NCBI RefSeq assembly: GCF_001461035.1 | Contig: NZ_LNAM01000175.1 | Span: forward strand, 1-64,000 | Direction: 5' to 3' | DNA from: Acetivibrio ethanolgignens | Lineage (GTDB): Bacteria > Bacillota > Clostridia > Lachnospirales > Lachnospiraceae | DNA: 64,000 nt | Part shown: positions 15,968 to 25,308 of the stretch, piece by piece | How the letters are laid out: every line of letters starts with the position of its first letter | Position numbering within the stretch: the first letter of the stretch is position 1 | Program-made: the position numbers and the translations under genes | Notes under the pieces: model-generated | What the model was told of the DNA's origin: nothing | Database searches by the model: none | The model's input: only the letters and a program-made list of their open reading frames with translations

Positions 15968-16646
15968 GCTCGTCGTCCTCCATTACTACATTGATTGCCT
16001 TTACACTGATAATTTTAGGCACCTTGCGAAGAGCCTCAACTACCTCATCCGTCAGATAGCTGTCTGTCTCTATCGTACAGTAGGCCGTCCCGCCCTTAGA
16101 GCTTCGGTTTACTGTCATAACACCGATATTAATCTGGTGCTTTGCCAGAACTCTGGAAATCTCGCTGATAATACCCACCTTATCCTCCTGACAGATTAAA
16201 AGGGTACTGGAATTCATCCGAAGCTCCGTATCAAAGCCATCAATTCGCTTAATCAGGATTTCTCCGCCGCCAATCGAAGCTCCGATAATCTCCGTTTTTT
16301 CTCCGTTTTCCATATAAAAGGTCATAACCACTGTGTTTTCATGCATATTTTCCAGCTCAACCTCATAAAAATCATAGGCAAGACCTGACTTATCGGCAAG
16401 CTCAAAAGCCCTTTCCAGACGGTCGTCATTTTCCTTCAACCCTAAGGCCCCTGCCACCAGTGCCACATCTGTTCCATGTCCCTTATAGGTCTTGGCAAAG
16501 GAGCCATGAAGCCCAAAGGACACTCTTGAAAAAGCCTTTCCAACAATAGCCCTTGCTGCCTTGGAAAGCTTTGCTGCTCCCGCTGTATGAGAGCTGCTTG
16601 GACCAATCATGACCGGTCCTAAAACATTAAAAATGCTGATATCCAT
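15960..16646 (-). CDS. sdaAB: L-serine dehydratase, beta subunit
   Basis: 228 residues. The N-terminal domain has GPSSSHTAGAAKLSKAAR, the usual start of the serine dehydratase beta fold. A C-terminal ACT domain (KVGIISEISRVLAKHQINIG) is likely to bind serine. AGGAGAAGAAG precedes the ATG. It is the partner of the overlapping sdaAA. Confidence 0.93.
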   Translation of the reverse strand: MDISIFNVLGPVMIGPSSSHTAGAAKLSKAARAIVGKAFSRVSFGLHGSFAKTYKGHGTDVALVAGALGLKENDDRLERAFELADKSGLAYDFYEVELENMHENTVVMTFYMENGEKTEIIGASIGGGEILIKRIDGFDTELRMNSSTLLICQEDKVGIISEISRVLAKHQINIGVMTVNRSSKGGTAYCTIETDSYLTDEVVEALRKVPKIISVKAINVVMEDDEHV

Positions 16647-16659
16647 CTTCTTCTCCTAA

Positions 16660-16862
16660 TTATACGATGTTGAGGTCAAAAGCCCCAACTATGATGCCTA
16701 CGGATTGTTCCGTGCTACGCACTCCCACAATCCTGCCCAATATTCGCATATCGTGGGATATACATCCCACTTTTATGCTCATATCGGGGCGGGTTCCAAG
16801 GTCTTGCACCCACTTATGAGCAAGCTCATGTGGGTTTCGACCTTTTGACCCTGGCATCATTA
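16660..16862. mobile_element. MITE-like palindromic element between folC and sdaAB
   Basis: About 200 bp bounded by inverted GGTCAAAAG (16674-16682) and CTTTTGACC (16842-16850). Inside is a perfect hairpin, GTGGGAT-ATAC-ATCCCAC (16753-16770), and a longer imperfect palindrome built on CCCAC..ATGAGC/GCTCAT.TGGG (16809-16834). The right end enters folC and supplies that gene's last codons and stop. A 66-codon minus-strand ORF spans the element but has no clear ribosome site and is probably a passenger reading frame. No transposase is present. Confidence 0.6.
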
Positions 16863-18154
16863 TATTGAAGTATTTTCGTTATCTCATGTAAAAAGGAAAG
16901 AGAGCCGTAAACAATAATTGCTGTCCTATTCTCATTTTCCTGTATTGCCTTTTTCAGGGCCTCTCCGGCACTCTGGCAGGAGGTCACTCTCTGACAGTAT
17001 TTTTTCGCACACTCAGAAAGCACAGCTGCCGGAAGTCCACGCTCACCCTCTGGCTTCAGTGTATAAACCTTTTCCATAAAAGGAAGTGTTTCCTTTAACA
17101 CCTTATCATATTCCTTATCCTTAAACATCCCTACAATACCAATCAGCTTTTCTTCCGGGAAATATATCTTAAGGGATCGGGCCAGGGACTGAGCCGCTGC
17201 TTCATTATGTGCACCATCTATAATAATTACCGGTTCCCTGGAAACTATGGTAAACCGTCCTACCCAACAGGCTTTTTTTATTCCCTCACAGATAGCCTCT
17301 TTTCCCAAAGAATAGCCCTGTTTTTCCAGCATCCGGGCTGCCTCAATAGCAAGAGCGGCATTCCCTGGCTGATTTTCTCCTAATAAAGCTGTCTCAAACT
17401 CTTCTCCCTTATAAGAAAAGGCCGTTTTCTCCAGTGTCATTTCCCTGATAGCAAGTTTTTCAAGGTCTGCCCAGATAAGCTCACTATCAAGTTTCAGAGC
17501 AGTTTCCAGAAGTACCTTTTTTACCTCCGGCTCCTGAGGCCAGGATACGGACGGTACACCCTTTTTTATAATTCCTGCCTTTTCCAAAGCAATTTCTGTA
17601 AGGGTTTCCCCTAAAAACTGCATATGGTCCCGGCTAATTGCTGTAAATATCTGACATACCCCAGTTTTTATAACATTCGTTGCATCCAGCCTGCCGCCAA
17701 GTCCGGTTTCTAAAAGCACCAGCTGGCACCCCTGGGTCTCAAACTCCATAAAGGCCATCGCTGTCTCCAGCTCAAAAGGCGTCGGATGGGGAAGTCCATC
17801 CTCCACCATTTCAAGCACAGCAAATTCAATAGCACTCATCCACTTGGCAACATTCCATTTAGAAATGTATTCCGTTCCTTTTTCATCACTGATTTGAATC
17901 CGTTCCTCATAGGAAAATAAAGCTGGAGAAATATAGCGTCCTGTCTTTATTCCAGCGGTCCGTAGGATTTCATTTAAAAATGCTCCTACCGAGCCTTTTC
18001 CATTGGTTCCGGCAATGTGTACAAATTTCAGCTTATCCTGAGGATTCCCAAGCCGTGCTAAAAGGTTCTGCATCGTAGAAAGCCCCAGAACCATGCCATA
18101 TTTCCCGGCAACCTCTATATACTGCCTTGCTTTATCGTAATTCATGCTTTCCAT
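16826..18154 (-). CDS. folC: Bifunctional folylpolyglutamate synthase / dihydrofolate synthase
   Basis: 442 residues. It adds glutamate to dihydropteroate and folates. The ATP-binding loop is HIAGTNGKGSVGAF; other conserved segments are LLETGLGGRLDATN and IIDGAHNEAA. The normal C-terminus would fall near ILQYNDA. The last seven or so residues (RVKRSKPT) and the stop codon come from the adjacent repeat element, so the natural end seems replaced. It is the first gene of the fol/sda row. Confidence 0.92.
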   Translation of the reverse strand: MESMNYDKARQYIEVAGKYGMVLGLSTMQNLLARLGNPQDKLKFVHIAGTNGKGSVGAFLNEILRTAGIKTGRYISPALFSYEERIQISDEKGTEYISKWNVAKWMSAIEFAVLEMVEDGLPHPTPFELETAMAFMEFETQGCQLVLLETGLGGRLDATNVIKTGVCQIFTAISRDHMQFLGETLTEIALEKAGIIKKGVPSVSWPQEPEVKKVLLETALKLDSELIWADLEKLAIREMTLEKTAFSYKGEEFETALLGENQPGNAALAIEAARMLEKQGYSLGKEAICEGIKKACWVGRFTIVSREPVIIIDGAHNEAAAQSLARSLKIYFPEEKLIGIVGMFKDKEYDKVLKETLPFMEKVYTLKPEGERGLPAAVLSECAKKYCQRVTSCQSAGEALKKAIQENENRTAIIVYGSLSFLHEITKILQYNDARVKRSKPT

Positions 18155-18244
18155 TTTCTACAGCCTCATTTCCCAATAATTTCGCTTTTCCTTGTATATC
18201 TCTGTAATTTTTGATTATAACACACCTTTTCATTAAAAAAAAGG

Positions 18245-18272
18245 TAGACAAGAAGATTTTTCGTGCTACAAT
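18245..18272 (+). promoter_or_regulatory. Likely promoter of the YitT gene
   Basis: TAGACA (18245-18250), a 16-bp spacer and TACAAT (18267-18272), about 55 bp before the ATG. Each box has one mismatch to consensus. Confidence 0.5.
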
Positions 18273-18327
18273 AAATTTGGATGTTTATCTAAAAATAGGT
18301 TTCTATCATTGAGAGAGGTATTTTATA

Positions 18328-19173
18328 ATGAAATCACAAAAATTCAAGGACTTCCTAATAATGACAATGAGCACCCTTGTCATGGCCGTTGGCGTTTACT
18401 TTTTCAAGTTTCCAAATAACTTCACCTTTGGTGGTGTTACTGGTTATGCACCCCTAGTTGCAAAAACTGGTCTTATGAGTGCCGGTGACTTTTCCTTTAT
18501 AGCCAACATGGTGCTTCTGGTCATAGGTCTTTTATTCCTGGGCCGTGGATTTGCCACCAGAACAGCCTACACCAGTATTTTACTATCCGTTATTATCTCC
18601 ACTCTGGAGCGGCTGGTTCCTATGAAAGGCCCTCTCACAAACGAGCCAATTCTGGAGCTTGTATTTGCCATTGCACTACCGGCCTTTGGCTCAGCCATCC
18701 TTTTTAATATGGATGCTTCCAGTGGTGGTACCGATGTTATCGCCATGCTGTTTAAGAAATACACCTCCATTCACATCGGTAATGCTCTTCTGGCTACCGA
18801 TTTGCTGGTTGTATTCCTTGCTTTCTTCATGTTTGATATCAAGACCGGTCTTTTTTCCTTATTAGGTCTTACCATTAAGTCCTTTATGGTAGACGGCATG
18901 ATTGAAAGCATTAACCTGTGCAAGTACTTTAATATTGTCTGTGATGACCCGGAGCCAATCTGCAACTTTATCGTAAATAAGTTAAAGCGAAGTGCCACCA
19001 TCTGTGAAGGCACCGGAGCCTTTTCCGGTAATCAAAAATACGTTATTTTTACAGTTATGGGCCGCTATGAGGCCATTCGTCTTAGAAACTATATACGAGA
19101 TTTAGACCAGCATGCCTTTATCCTGATTACCAATACCAGCGAGATTGTAGGAAAAGGCTTCCATAATGTTTAA
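18328..19173 (+). CDS. YitT family membrane protein (DUF161/DUF2179)
   Basis: 281 residues. Five to six hydrophobic segments in the first about 200 residues (including FLIMTMSTLVMAVGVYFF and a glycine-rich SSGGTDVIAMLF loop) are followed by a soluble DUF2179 domain (ATICEGTGAFSGNQKYVIFTV). This is the standard YitT/YpjC architecture. Function is unproven; transport has been proposed for relatives. It stands alone, ended by a strong bidirectional terminator. Confidence 0.88.
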   Translation: MKSQKFKDFLIMTMSTLVMAVGVYFFKFPNNFTFGGVTGYAPLVAKTGLMSAGDFSFIANMVLLVIGLLFLGRGFATRTAYTSILLSVIISTLERLVPMKGPLTNEPILELVFAIALPAFGSAILFNMDASSGGTDVIAMLFKKYTSIHIGNALLATDLLVVFLAFFMFDIKTGLFSLLGLTIKSFMVDGMIESINLCKYFNIVCDDPEPICNFIVNKLKRSATICEGTGAFSGNQKYVIFTVMGRYEAIRLRNYIRDLDQHAFILITNTSEIVGKGFHNV

Positions 19174-19183
19174 ACCTATACAT

Positions 19184-19217
19184 AAAAAAGAGCCGCACAC
19201 AAGTCGGCTCTTTTTTT
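19184..19217. terminator. Bidirectional terminator between YitT and the SBP gene
   Basis: AAAAAAGAGCCG and CGGCTCTTTTTTT form a perfect stem around a 9-base loop, with T tails in both directions. The convergent SBP gene stops at 19218. Confidence 0.9.
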
Positions 19218-21494
19218 CTACTGTGATTCACTTAAATAGGTCTGTACACGGTTCTGAATCAGCTTTGCTACTTCTTCAGCCGACTTCTGGTCGGAGAAGT
19301 AGGCACCTGTCTCCTCTGTTATGATTTCCTCTACCTTGGTATCATAACGCATTACTTGGGTAAGAGATGCCAGGAATTCATCTATCTTAGCTACTTCTTC
19401 ATCTGTAACCTTTCCAATCTTTACTTCCTTACCATTAATAACAGCAGTATTCTCATATACCTGCTCTTTTCCGTTTTCATCAGTATAGGTATCTGGCTTC
19501 TGTGCCTTCGTCTTTAAATCTGCATATGCAGACTTTTTAATCGGCCATTCATAGGAACGGCTACCCTGATATTCATCGCCTAACAGGTACTTGATAAATG
19601 CCCACGCTCCCTCTGGATAAGCCGCCTTGGCAGACATTGCAATTTCCATATTGCTGGTGATAGCAGAGCCCTGCTTATTTTCTGTCGGGAAACCGATAAA
19701 GGTCAGTTCTTTTCCGCCATAGTTATAATACTTGTCATTGTGAAGCTGTCCATAATTATATAAAAAGTAGGTCTGCAGCATTACCTTATCGGTTGCATAC
19801 TTAGTTGCTTCTTCCATTGCATTGGCTTCCTCTACAGCTATGACACCTTCATCATACATCCCATTATCTACTTCCTTCGGGAACTGCTTTGCAAAATTAA
19901 GAAGCTTTACAAATGCCTCTGTATCAAAGTTACAGGTACCCTTTGCATAATCAATGTACTGATTGATTGCGAGGAACAGACCTCTTTGTAAAACAGACGT
20001 CTGAGTCTCACCCTCGAAAATCTTTGTTCCCTCTGGCTTCTGGGCCATCAGCTTTTCTAAATCCTCCATTGTCCAGCCCGGTGTTTTTCCAACATTCTCT
20101 TCTTTTGCAATTACAGTCAGTACAGAATAACCAGGAGCAATACTGTAAAGCTTTCCATCCTTTTCAAAAGCTTTAAAAATATTTTCCATATAATCAGAAC
20201 GGTTAAACTCACTGTCTTTATCCATCTGCTCATATAAATCAGCAAATAAGCCTTTACTGGTATAATTTCCGATTGGCAGGTTGCCTACAGAAACCAAATC
20301 CGGAACTTTACCGGAAATCAAATCTGTATTCATTTTATCCGCTCCGGCACTAAAATCCTCGGCCGTTGCATACTTAGAATAATCATCGATGATAATACGG
20401 TACTCGTCATTCTTCTTATTAAAAGAAATAACAGCAATATTCACATTGTAATCATTGTATGGCATTGCCAGAGTGACAAGCTTTTTGTCCTTTACGTCCT
20501 CCGGAGCTACCTTTTCCACTACCATAATCTGATTTTCCTGGGTAAGCTCGTCATAGACATTTCCTACAAATCTTCCATCTGGCAGACAGGATATATCATA
20601 GGTGCTGCTTCCGTTAATATCTGAATTAATCCAGTTAAGAATTTTAGTTTTCTCATCACTTTCAATATCATAGGAATAAACATATACACCGTCATTCATA
20701 TATAGGCCATCCGGTCCGGAAATAAGATTCATCATATTTAGACCAGCAGCCAGTTTCCGCACCTCCGAAAGCTGCTTTGACTGTGTATCCAACCTGCTGA
20801 TAATTCTCTGGGTATAATCATCATTGTGAGCAACGGTACATATGTTTCCCTTTCCATCCTTTACCATGCTCTCAACATAGGTAGGTGTATCAATCGTAAA
20901 CAGTTCCTTGCCTTTCGCATCATAAACAGCAATAGCATTAGAGAATGCAATAACAAGATTGCCAGCATTGTCAAAAAGCATAGCACTTGAATAGAAGTTT
21001 TCATCCTTTACCTCAAGCTGATTCTTTAAAAGTTCCTTTCCTGTCGGGTCAGTTTCTACTATATAATAAATATTTTTAGAATTCTCCGGGTTCTTTTCGT
21101 CCATTTTCCAGGAGCCAACAATCTTCCAGAAATTACCATCTTTGTCAATGGTAAAGCTCATGGTCCATGTATTTTCCATACTGTCTTCGTTAGAAATTAT
21201 CCTTTCAACCTTACCTGTATCCGGATTCATCTGTGCTGTAACATCCTTACCCACTTTTTCACTGAAGCTTTGGATGTAAATTTTCCCATCCATACCAGCA
21301 GCCACATTTCCCAGATAAGAAAGCTCCTCCGGCTTGTTATAATACGTAGCCTTATAAATCAGATTTTTGTCAAATTCAGCTGTAGACGTCTGCTTGCTCC
21401 CGCCGTTACCGCCGCCACAGCCAGTCAGCAAAGAGGCTGACATAATACCAGCCATCACCAGCGCCCCCAGTCTCTTTCCATTAATTTTTTTCAT
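19218..21494 (-). CDS. Extracellular solute-binding lipoprotein with N-terminal propeller-like domain
   Basis: 758 residues, well above the about 430 of a family-1 sugar-binding protein. A lipobox (LLTGCGGG, Cys26) is followed by about 300 residues of repeated blade-like segments (AGMDGKIYIQSF, DKDGNFWKIVGSW, GKGNICTVAHN) resembling a beta-propeller. A typical solute-binding domain (AISFNKKNDEYRIIIDDYSKY, MEIAMSAKAAYPEGAWAFIKYL) completes it. It is last in a five-gene operon and overlaps the upstream gene by 14 bp. It probably captures a sugar or glycopeptide for the permeases upstream; the ligand is unknown. Confidence 0.85.
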   Translation of the reverse strand: MKKINGKRLGALVMAGIMSASLLTGCGGGNGGSKQTSTAEFDKNLIYKATYYNKPEELSYLGNVAAGMDGKIYIQSFSEKVGKDVTAQMNPDTGKVERIISNEDSMENTWTMSFTIDKDGNFWKIVGSWKMDEKNPENSKNIYYIVETDPTGKELLKNQLEVKDENFYSSAMLFDNAGNLVIAFSNAIAVYDAKGKELFTIDTPTYVESMVKDGKGNICTVAHNDDYTQRIISRLDTQSKQLSEVRKLAAGLNMMNLISGPDGLYMNDGVYVYSYDIESDEKTKILNWINSDINGSSTYDISCLPDGRFVGNVYDELTQENQIMVVEKVAPEDVKDKKLVTLAMPYNDYNVNIAVISFNKKNDEYRIIIDDYSKYATAEDFSAGADKMNTDLISGKVPDLVSVGNLPIGNYTSKGLFADLYEQMDKDSEFNRSDYMENIFKAFEKDGKLYSIAPGYSVLTVIAKEENVGKTPGWTMEDLEKLMAQKPEGTKIFEGETQTSVLQRGLFLAINQYIDYAKGTCNFDTEAFVKLLNFAKQFPKEVDNGMYDEGVIAVEEANAMEEATKYATDKVMLQTYFLYNYGQLHNDKYYNYGGKELTFIGFPTENKQGSAITSNMEIAMSAKAAYPEGAWAFIKYLLGDEYQGSRSYEWPIKKSAYADLKTKAQKPDTYTDENGKEQVYENTAVINGKEVKIGKVTDEEVAKIDEFLASLTQVMRYDTKVEEIITEETGAYFSDQKSAEEVAKLIQNRVQTYLSESQ

Positions 21495-22599
21495 TTTCTA
21501 TTTTCCTCCTTTTCTCCCAGGATGCCTCTCTTTTCTTTTCAAACCAGTGAAAGAGGACTTCCTTTCTCCATTTCCTATGCTTCCATTTATTATGTAAAAA
21601 CCGCAGGGTCACTACCAGAGGCAGAATAAAGGCTGCTAACGCCATAAAAAGCATGGCTGAACCATAATCCTCCCAAACCCTTGCAATGTTTTCCCAATAA
21701 GGGTATCTTATCTGGTTTTCCCGCATTGAGCGGATACCAAAGGTCTTGACCAGCTGTAATAGTGGTAATGGCTGATATCTGGTTGTATTTTCTACCACCT
21801 CAATATCCTGCATCCTTCGTCGTGCCTTTGCCAGCTCCTCCTCACCTGCCTTCACCTCTCCAAACAGATACTCTGTCACGATTTTCTTTCCAAAATCCTT
21901 GACCGGATTAGGAATTAAAACCTCATAGCAGGTAATACTTCCTGTCGCCAATCCATTTTCTCCAGCTCCTGCATCCAAAAGTCCAGTAAGCTTCAACGGT
22001 GCATACACTCTTGGTTTTGATCCGTAGGCGTATTCCTCAACGCGTCCCGAAAGATTCTTTGCCACTGCCGCAACGAAACACTTTTGTCCATCTAATTCAA
22101 AGTCCATCCCTACCACATCCGATGAGCCAAAAAGCTTCCACGCCAGAGTTTCATCAATTACCACTCTGTCATTCATAAGCTCATCCGGTCGGAAATAATA
22201 ACCGGATACCAGCTCCATAGGATGAAATTGAAAGAAATCGCCACCTACAGCAGTAATCATAACATCCTCATTCACTCTGCCTAAGGCCGCACTTCCAGTA
22301 AGCTCTGTACTATAGGCATCCACCCATAATCTTGCCGACTTCGTCTTTGCTTTTAGAGAGGCCTCCTCCAGCTTTCGGCTCAGGTTTACCCGAAAGCTGT
22401 TGACATCATTTTCCGAAAAGGCTCTGCCTCCGCCAAGAAATACAGAAACCTGGGTATATCTGGTATCATCCGAGGCCCACCGTTTGGCAGCTAGCTGGTC
22501 TGGCAGCCTTCTTCCAATACAGTAAGACATACTGGAAAATATCACGCCCAGCAGGAAAAGTCCCGAAAGCAGCAGAGGCTTTCGTAGCTTTTTCATCAT
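21481..22599 (-). CDS. MacB-core-like extracytoplasmic protein with terminal membrane anchors
   Basis: 372 residues. There is one N-terminal membrane segment (PLLLSGLFLLGVIFSSMSYCI) and an extracytoplasmic region resembling the MacB periplasmic core (FFQFHPMELVSGYYF, DRVVIDETLAWKLFG, GMDFELDGQKCFVAAV). One C-terminal helix (SAMLFMALAAFILPLVVTLRFL) follows. A full FtsX/MacB permease has four helices, so this is a reduced version. It overlaps the HlyD-like gene by 4 bp and the SBP gene by 14 bp. It probably pairs with the HlyD-like protein. Confidence 0.7.
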   Translation of the reverse strand: MMKKLRKPLLLSGLFLLGVIFSSMSYCIGRRLPDQLAAKRWASDDTRYTQVSVFLGGGRAFSENDVNSFRVNLSRKLEEASLKAKTKSARLWVDAYSTELTGSAALGRVNEDVMITAVGGDFFQFHPMELVSGYYFRPDELMNDRVVIDETLAWKLFGSSDVVGMDFELDGQKCFVAAVAKNLSGRVEEYAYGSKPRVYAPLKLTGLLDAGAGENGLATGSITCYEVLIPNPVKDFGKKIVTEYLFGEVKAGEEELAKARRRMQDIEVVENTTRYQPLPLLQLVKTFGIRSMRENQIRYPYWENIARVWEDYGSAMLFMALAAFILPLVVTLRFLHNKWKHRKWRKEVLFHWFEKKREASWEKRRKIENEKN

Positions 22600-24401
22600 A
22601 GGCCGCCTCCTTCAACCAGACGAACCTGCATACCATCTGTCAAAGGCTTCGTTGATGTCGTGATAATAAAGTCGCCGCCCTGAAGCTCTCCTGTAATAGC
22701 CGCATTGGTATCGTCCTGTGACAGTACATCCACCTTAACTCTTTGTGCTATGTAACGATTGCCCAGAGGACTGCTCTTGGCATTCACAATTAAAATAAAC
22801 TTTCCATTATTATCTTCACGGATAGCCGAATTTGGAACGACAGTATCATAATTTGCTTTCTGCTGTCCTACAGAAAGCTCCAGACTCTGTCCTATCTCTA
22901 CAGAACCGCCTACCTGGAAAATTAACTGCTTATTCTTCGGATCTCCCTCCACTGGAGAAATCTTAGAAATCACAGCCGTAACCTCTTCTCCCCAGACATT
23001 TAAGATATCGGCCCTGTCGCCTTCCTTTACCTTCTTTGCCTGCTCTGCTGTTACCTGAAGCTTAACCTCATAGCCCTTTTCTACGATTTGGATAACAGCC
23101 AGCACCTTATCTGGTGAAGTCTTTTCTCCGGCTACCGCTGAAATAGAGCTTACTACACCTGCCACCGGTGCCTTTACCTCATTTTTATTTCCTTCCTTTT
23201 GAAGCTTTGCAACCTTTTTTTCCAGCCGTGCTATCTTTTTTTGATATACCTCCAGCTGCATTTTTGCGATTTTATCTGTCTGGCTGTCCTTTCTCTTTGT
23301 ATCTGCCAGCGATAAAATCTTATCCTCCAGAGCCCGTTCTGCTGTCTTTACAGCAGTGACAGCTTCCTCCTCAGTAACTGCACCGGTTTTCGCCTTTTCT
23401 AACTCCTTGTTGGCTTTTTCCAGCTTATATTCGCTCTCTGTTTTTGAATCTGTCAGAGCATTTATCTGGCTTTGCAGCTCCTTTTTCTTACTGCTCTGGG
23501 TCTTTGCAGCTGTTGCCTTCGCCTTTTCTAAAGCCTTATCTGCCTTCTTCTTTTCATTGGTCCAGTAAGCTACATTAGAGTCGGCTGTATCTACCGTTGT
23601 TTGGGCCGCGTATACCACTGACTGCAGGCTGCTGACCTCCTGTTCAAGCTTCGCAATCTTATCCGGGTCTGTTTCTGCTACCAGCTCAGCCTTCTTATTG
23701 CTTAAATTTCTCTCCGCTTTGGTCAGCTCCTTATTTGCTTTTGTCTGATTCGACATTGCAATATCCAGATTATACCCTGCTACCTCTACAGCCGCCTCCT
23801 CTGCTGCTGTTACAACATCCTCTGAGGAAATACTATCCATCTGCCGCTGAAGCTGACTTATCTGTTTTTCCAGAAGTCGAACCTCTGCCTGACAGGTATC
23901 TACCTTATTCTGAGCCACCGCTATCTGTGCCTCCTTGTTACCTGCCAGAGACTTTTTCTCCTGAGCCGTCTCTAAATCCTCCTTCAATCTCTCTATCTCT
24001 GCATTTGGGATATCATAGCTACGTATCATTTCTAAGAGTTTAGTTTGATACTCGATCTTAGCTGTATCCAACTGATCCTCTGCCTCCTCAAGAGAGCCGG
24101 AGCCCCCCTCTGACAACCTGAACAGCGTTTTCCCTTTTTTTACCTTATCTCCAGTCTTTACCAGAACCTCCTCTACCACGCGTTCCTCTGATACCGATAC
24201 ATTATATGGCTGTGCTGCCTCCACTGTTCCGGTGCCACGCACCCGGGAAGCCACAGTTCCCGGTGATGCATACTGAGCCGACACCTCCGGCAGGGAATAA
24301 TTCATAATTGTATTAGAGAAAAAGGTCAGTATCAGCATAATTGTCAAAAAGATAATTGCTGTATTTTTTACCCATTCTTTTCTTGTTTTCTTCATTGTCA
24401 T
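22596..24401 (-). CDS. HlyD/MacA-family adaptor with a long coiled coil
   Basis: 601 residues. An N-terminal membrane helix leads to a split biotinyl-lipoyl (barrel-sandwich) domain: GTGTVEAAQPYNVSVSEERV early and NEVKAPVAGVVSSISAVAGE at about 410. Between the halves is about 300 residues of Lys/Glu/Ala coiled coil. A beta-barrel and membrane-proximal region complete it. It is longer than MacA because of the hairpin. AAAGGGAA precedes the ATG. It sits in the same operon as two sugar-ABC permeases, an atypical partner. Confidence 0.85.
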   Translation of the reverse strand: MTMKKTRKEWVKNTAIIFLTIMLILTFFSNTIMNYSLPEVSAQYASPGTVASRVRGTGTVEAAQPYNVSVSEERVVEEVLVKTGDKVKKGKTLFRLSEGGSGSLEEAEDQLDTAKIEYQTKLLEMIRSYDIPNAEIERLKEDLETAQEKKSLAGNKEAQIAVAQNKVDTCQAEVRLLEKQISQLQRQMDSISSEDVVTAAEEAAVEVAGYNLDIAMSNQTKANKELTKAERNLSNKKAELVAETDPDKIAKLEQEVSSLQSVVYAAQTTVDTADSNVAYWTNEKKKADKALEKAKATAAKTQSSKKKELQSQINALTDSKTESEYKLEKANKELEKAKTGAVTEEEAVTAVKTAERALEDKILSLADTKRKDSQTDKIAKMQLEVYQKKIARLEKKVAKLQKEGNKNEVKAPVAGVVSSISAVAGEKTSPDKVLAVIQIVEKGYEVKLQVTAEQAKKVKEGDRADILNVWGEEVTAVISKISPVEGDPKNKQLIFQVGGSVEIGQSLELSVGQQKANYDTVVPNSAIREDNNGKFILIVNAKSSPLGNRYIAQRVKVDVLSQDDTNAAITGELQGGDFIITTSTKPLTDGMQVRLVEGGGL

Positions 24402-24411
24402 TTCCCTTTCC

Positions 24412-25308
24412 TTAACCTTTTACTGCTCCTGAATAAGCAATTCCTTCTACCAGATACTCTTCTCCATACAAAAACAAAAGAAGTGCCGGTATCATATATA
24501 TGGTTGCCACTGCAAAAGCGAGGCCAACCTCCCCTGTATTAATCTTTGATAAAAATACCGACAAGGGATGCAGCTGTGAATCACTAAGCAGAATCAACGG
24601 CTGTTCTACCATATTCCAGTAATCAATAAACACCAAAATTGCCACTGAAAACAGGGAGCTTTTGCTCATCGGCAGACACACCTTTGTAAAAATCTTCCAC
24701 TCCCCGGCTCCATCAATCTCCGCTGATTCAATCAGAGAAACAGGGATTCGCCGCATAAACTTTGTCAAAAGAAATACACTAAATGGTGCAAAAAAGCCCG
24801 GAAGCCAAATTGCCCAGCGGGTATCCAGAATATTCAGCCACTTTGATACCAGATAGTTAGGCACCAGGGTTACCTGATATGGCATCAACATCAAAATGAT
24901 ATATAGAAAAAATATAATTTCTTTTAACCGCCCTCGAAAACGAGTAAAGGAATAAGCCGCTCCCGCGGCAATCAGCAGCTGAAATATCACTATCGGAACC
25001 ACTAAAATAACAGAATTCCAAAATTTCAAAAGATATTCCGGGCTGCGAAGAAGTACTGTCGCATACTGGCTGAAGGTTACTCTGTCAGGGATAAACTTTA
25101 AATTTACCTTTTTTGATACAAAGGTTTTACCCCCCTGGCGGTTCTCTGACGCATTATCTAAAAGTGCCCCATAGTTGGCAGCAATCTCTGTCTTTGACAT
25201 AAATGAGTTAGCCATGGTCAGCACCGTAGGCGTCAAAAACAATACTGCAAAAAAAGCTGCAATTAAGGTCCTGATGGTCTGAGAGCATATTCTCTTTCTC
25301 TTAATCAA
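24412..25308 (-). CDS. Sugar ABC transporter permease (MalG-like)
   Basis: 298 residues with six membrane helices and the EAA-loop IESAEIDGAGEWKIFTKVCLP that docks the ATPase. It overlaps the upstream permease by 4 bp. The extracellular loop after helix 1 is enlarged (SKTEIAANYGALLDNASENR...). No ATP-binding subunit is encoded nearby, so a shared MsiK-type ATPase is likely (inference). Confidence 0.92.
   Translation of the reverse strand: MIKRKRICSQTIRTLIAAFFAVLFLTPTVLTMANSFMSKTEIAANYGALLDNASENRQGGKTFVSKKVNLKFIPDRVTFSQYATVLLRSPEYLLKFWNSVILVVPIVIFQLLIAAGAAYSFTRFRGRLKEIIFFLYIILMLMPYQVTLVPNYLVSKWLNILDTRWAIWLPGFFAPFSVFLLTKFMRRIPVSLIESAEIDGAGEWKIFTKVCLPMSKSSLFSVAILVFIDYWNMVEQPLILLSDSQLHPLSVFLSKINTGEVGLAFAVATIYMIPALLLFLYGEEYLVEGIAYSGAVKG

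Noticed and set aside
16660-16860. 66-codon minus-strand ORF between sdaAB and folC
   Set aside because: It coincides with the palindromic element and lacks a ribosome site.
18155-18327. THF or other riboswitch upstream of folC or YitT
   Set aside because: The leaders are short and show no matching core.
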